This document shows positions 62,706 through 64,000 of a stretch of 64,000 nt of DNA, piece by piece. Source of the stretch: Liolophura sinensis (Eukaryota > Mollusca > Polyplacophora > Chitonida > Chitonidae); NCBI RefSeq assembly GCF_032854445.1, contig NC_088295.1:83868644-83932643 (forward strand), written 5' to 3'. The position numbers and the translations under genes were made by a program. Under the pieces are notes generated by a model, which was not told the DNA's origin, searched no databases, and saw only the letters and a program-made list of their open reading frames with translations. Every line of letters starts with the position of its first letter. Position 1 is the stretch's first letter.

Positions 62706-64000
62706 GTAAGTATGCACCTCTGTCTTAAATCTAAGACATTCATTAACCTATGGAAGCGAATCTCACTCTGTGACATGTCATTATTGGGATATATACGGGA
62801 ATAAATCATTGAGCAGACATCCTTGAAAGATTTTCAACGAGGTTTAAATGAGGTTTTGCGTTTATCATTTTGTATTTATTTATTTATTTGATTGGTGTTT
62901 TACGCCGTACTCAAGAATATTTCACTTATACGACGGCGGCCAGCATTATGGTGGGAGGAAACCGGGCAGAGCCCGGACGATACCCACGACCATCCGCAGG
63001 TTTCTGACAGACCTTCCCACATTACTTAGATGTGAGCCTTGAGCATACACTACTTCACACTAATTCACATTTTGTGCGCAGAACTTTCGTTACACTGCAT
63101 GAAAAGGCTTAGTCGTATAGCAAAGACTTCCGAGGAATGAATTTCCGTGAACAGTCAGTGTAGTGCGTTGTATATATGCGTACTGAAGGTTAAGTCATGC
63201 AGGCATAACTCTTAATAATAAAACAACAGACACTACACCCAGTCGGTTGAAGTTATACTGCCATCCAAAGATGAACAGCTGGCATTTGGCACATGGTGGC
63301 TAGAAGGAAACGTGAAATACATAAGGTAGAGTGGTATGCAGTATCCAAAAATATACATTTATTATCTATATTTATAAGGTGAAATGCCAGGATTTCCGTA
63401 TGATATCTCACTGACTAAAGTTATATTTGTTATTACACACCCCGACGCCATGACGTCACAAAGAAATATTTTGTTTTATGACCTTCCAATTCAAGCTTTG
63501 CAGAATGACGTCATACTACAAGTTCAGTCAACTTTAACATTTCTTACGTCACACAACAAGACACGACGTCATACAAGATGTCATGTGCGACGTCTTTGCT
63601 AAAAACATTGCTTAAACTTGTTCAAATAGACAAAATCATGATATTGTCAAAATATAAATAATAAATAGAATATTGCACAGGGAAGGTTGAATATCATAAA
63701 TACTTTTCTCGTGAAAGGTGGAAATGATAACCTTCTCCACGCTTCGCGGCTCGTGGGTTATCATTTTCATCTCTCACTCTAAAAATATTTATGACCTGTC
63801 CTCTATATATTCTTAATTACTGGCTAAATTTCATTTTAAGGGTCGGGCCCTGCGTGACACTTGTGACGCTTGTCTTGCATATCATTCTTAAATATGACCC
63901 TTTCATGAATAAGTGACATCGCAAGTTATAAATATGGAAGAGTTTAAGCTACTGGAATGGCGGGGGTGGGGGTGGGGTGAGATATAGTGTATATGTAGTA
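62706..64000 (+). other. Downstream of the putative peptide exons
   Basis: Holds one SINE-A copy, a cluster of TGACGTCA-like palindromes at about 63450-63595, and a G-rich run at 63961-63979. No further exon can be supported. Confidence 0.45.
62871..63022 (-). mobile_element. SINE-A, 5'-truncated, well preserved
   Basis: TGTATTTATTTATTTATTTG, GATTGGTGTTTTACGCCGTA, CTCAAGAATATTTCACTTAT, ACGACGGCGGCCAGCATTAT, GGTGGGAGGAAACCGGGCAG: close to the apparent family consensus. Target duplication not visible. Confidence 0.88.

Overview
The window is nuclear DNA from an animal, most likely a mollusc (probably a bivalve). Spliced genes with GT/AG introns are embedded in AT-rich, repeat-dense DNA. A tRNA-headed SINE whose 3' half I recognise from mollusc genomes recurs in more than fifteen full or truncated copies. 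No bacterial, viral, CRISPR or organellar features were seen.

Layout. From 1 to about 7.2 kb the DNA is mostly anonymous, with one speculative membrane-protein exon at 3.27-3.59 kb and a degenerate minisatellite at 4.4-4.8 kb. From 7.2 to 17.8 kb (+) lies a complete three-exon SLC45-family transporter gene with a TATA box and a 7.5-kb first intron. From 17.8 to 27.6 kb is repeat-rich intergenic DNA: a 31-bp minisatellite, an unclassified dispersed repeat with five copies, and an inverted-repeat element. From 27.6 to 43.0 kb (+) lies AGPS in 20 exons, with every splice junction in phase and a predicted 621-residue product; four of its introns carry long minisatellites. From 45.6 to 52.3 kb (-) lies PSMA2 (proteasome alpha-2) in seven exons, converging on AGPS. 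From 52.4 to 56.1 kb (+) lies MRPL32 in three exons. It is head-to-head with PSMA2: the two start codons are 99 bp apart and the gap carries two oppositely oriented CCAAT boxes. From 56.2 to 64 kb are repeats, a nested MITE, and the 5' end of a possible small secreted-peptide gene.

The four certain genes do not form a pathway. AGPS makes ether lipids in peroxisomes, PSMA2 is a 20S proteasome subunit, MRPL32 is a mitochondrial ribosomal protein and SLC45 is a membrane transporter. The meaningful linkage is the divergent PSMA2/MRPL32 pair, an arrangement I recall from the human genome, which suggests very old microsynteny and a shared promoter. I found no clear undescribed biological system. 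The more unusual content is structural: a 57-bp minisatellite with higher-order repeats, a minisatellite arising inside a SINE, a MITE nested in another repeat with its empty site recoverable, a truncated Tigger-like transposon, and long fold-back sequences in and between genes. Exon boundaries come from reading splice sites and frame by eye together with remembered family sequences; no alignment or transcript data were available.
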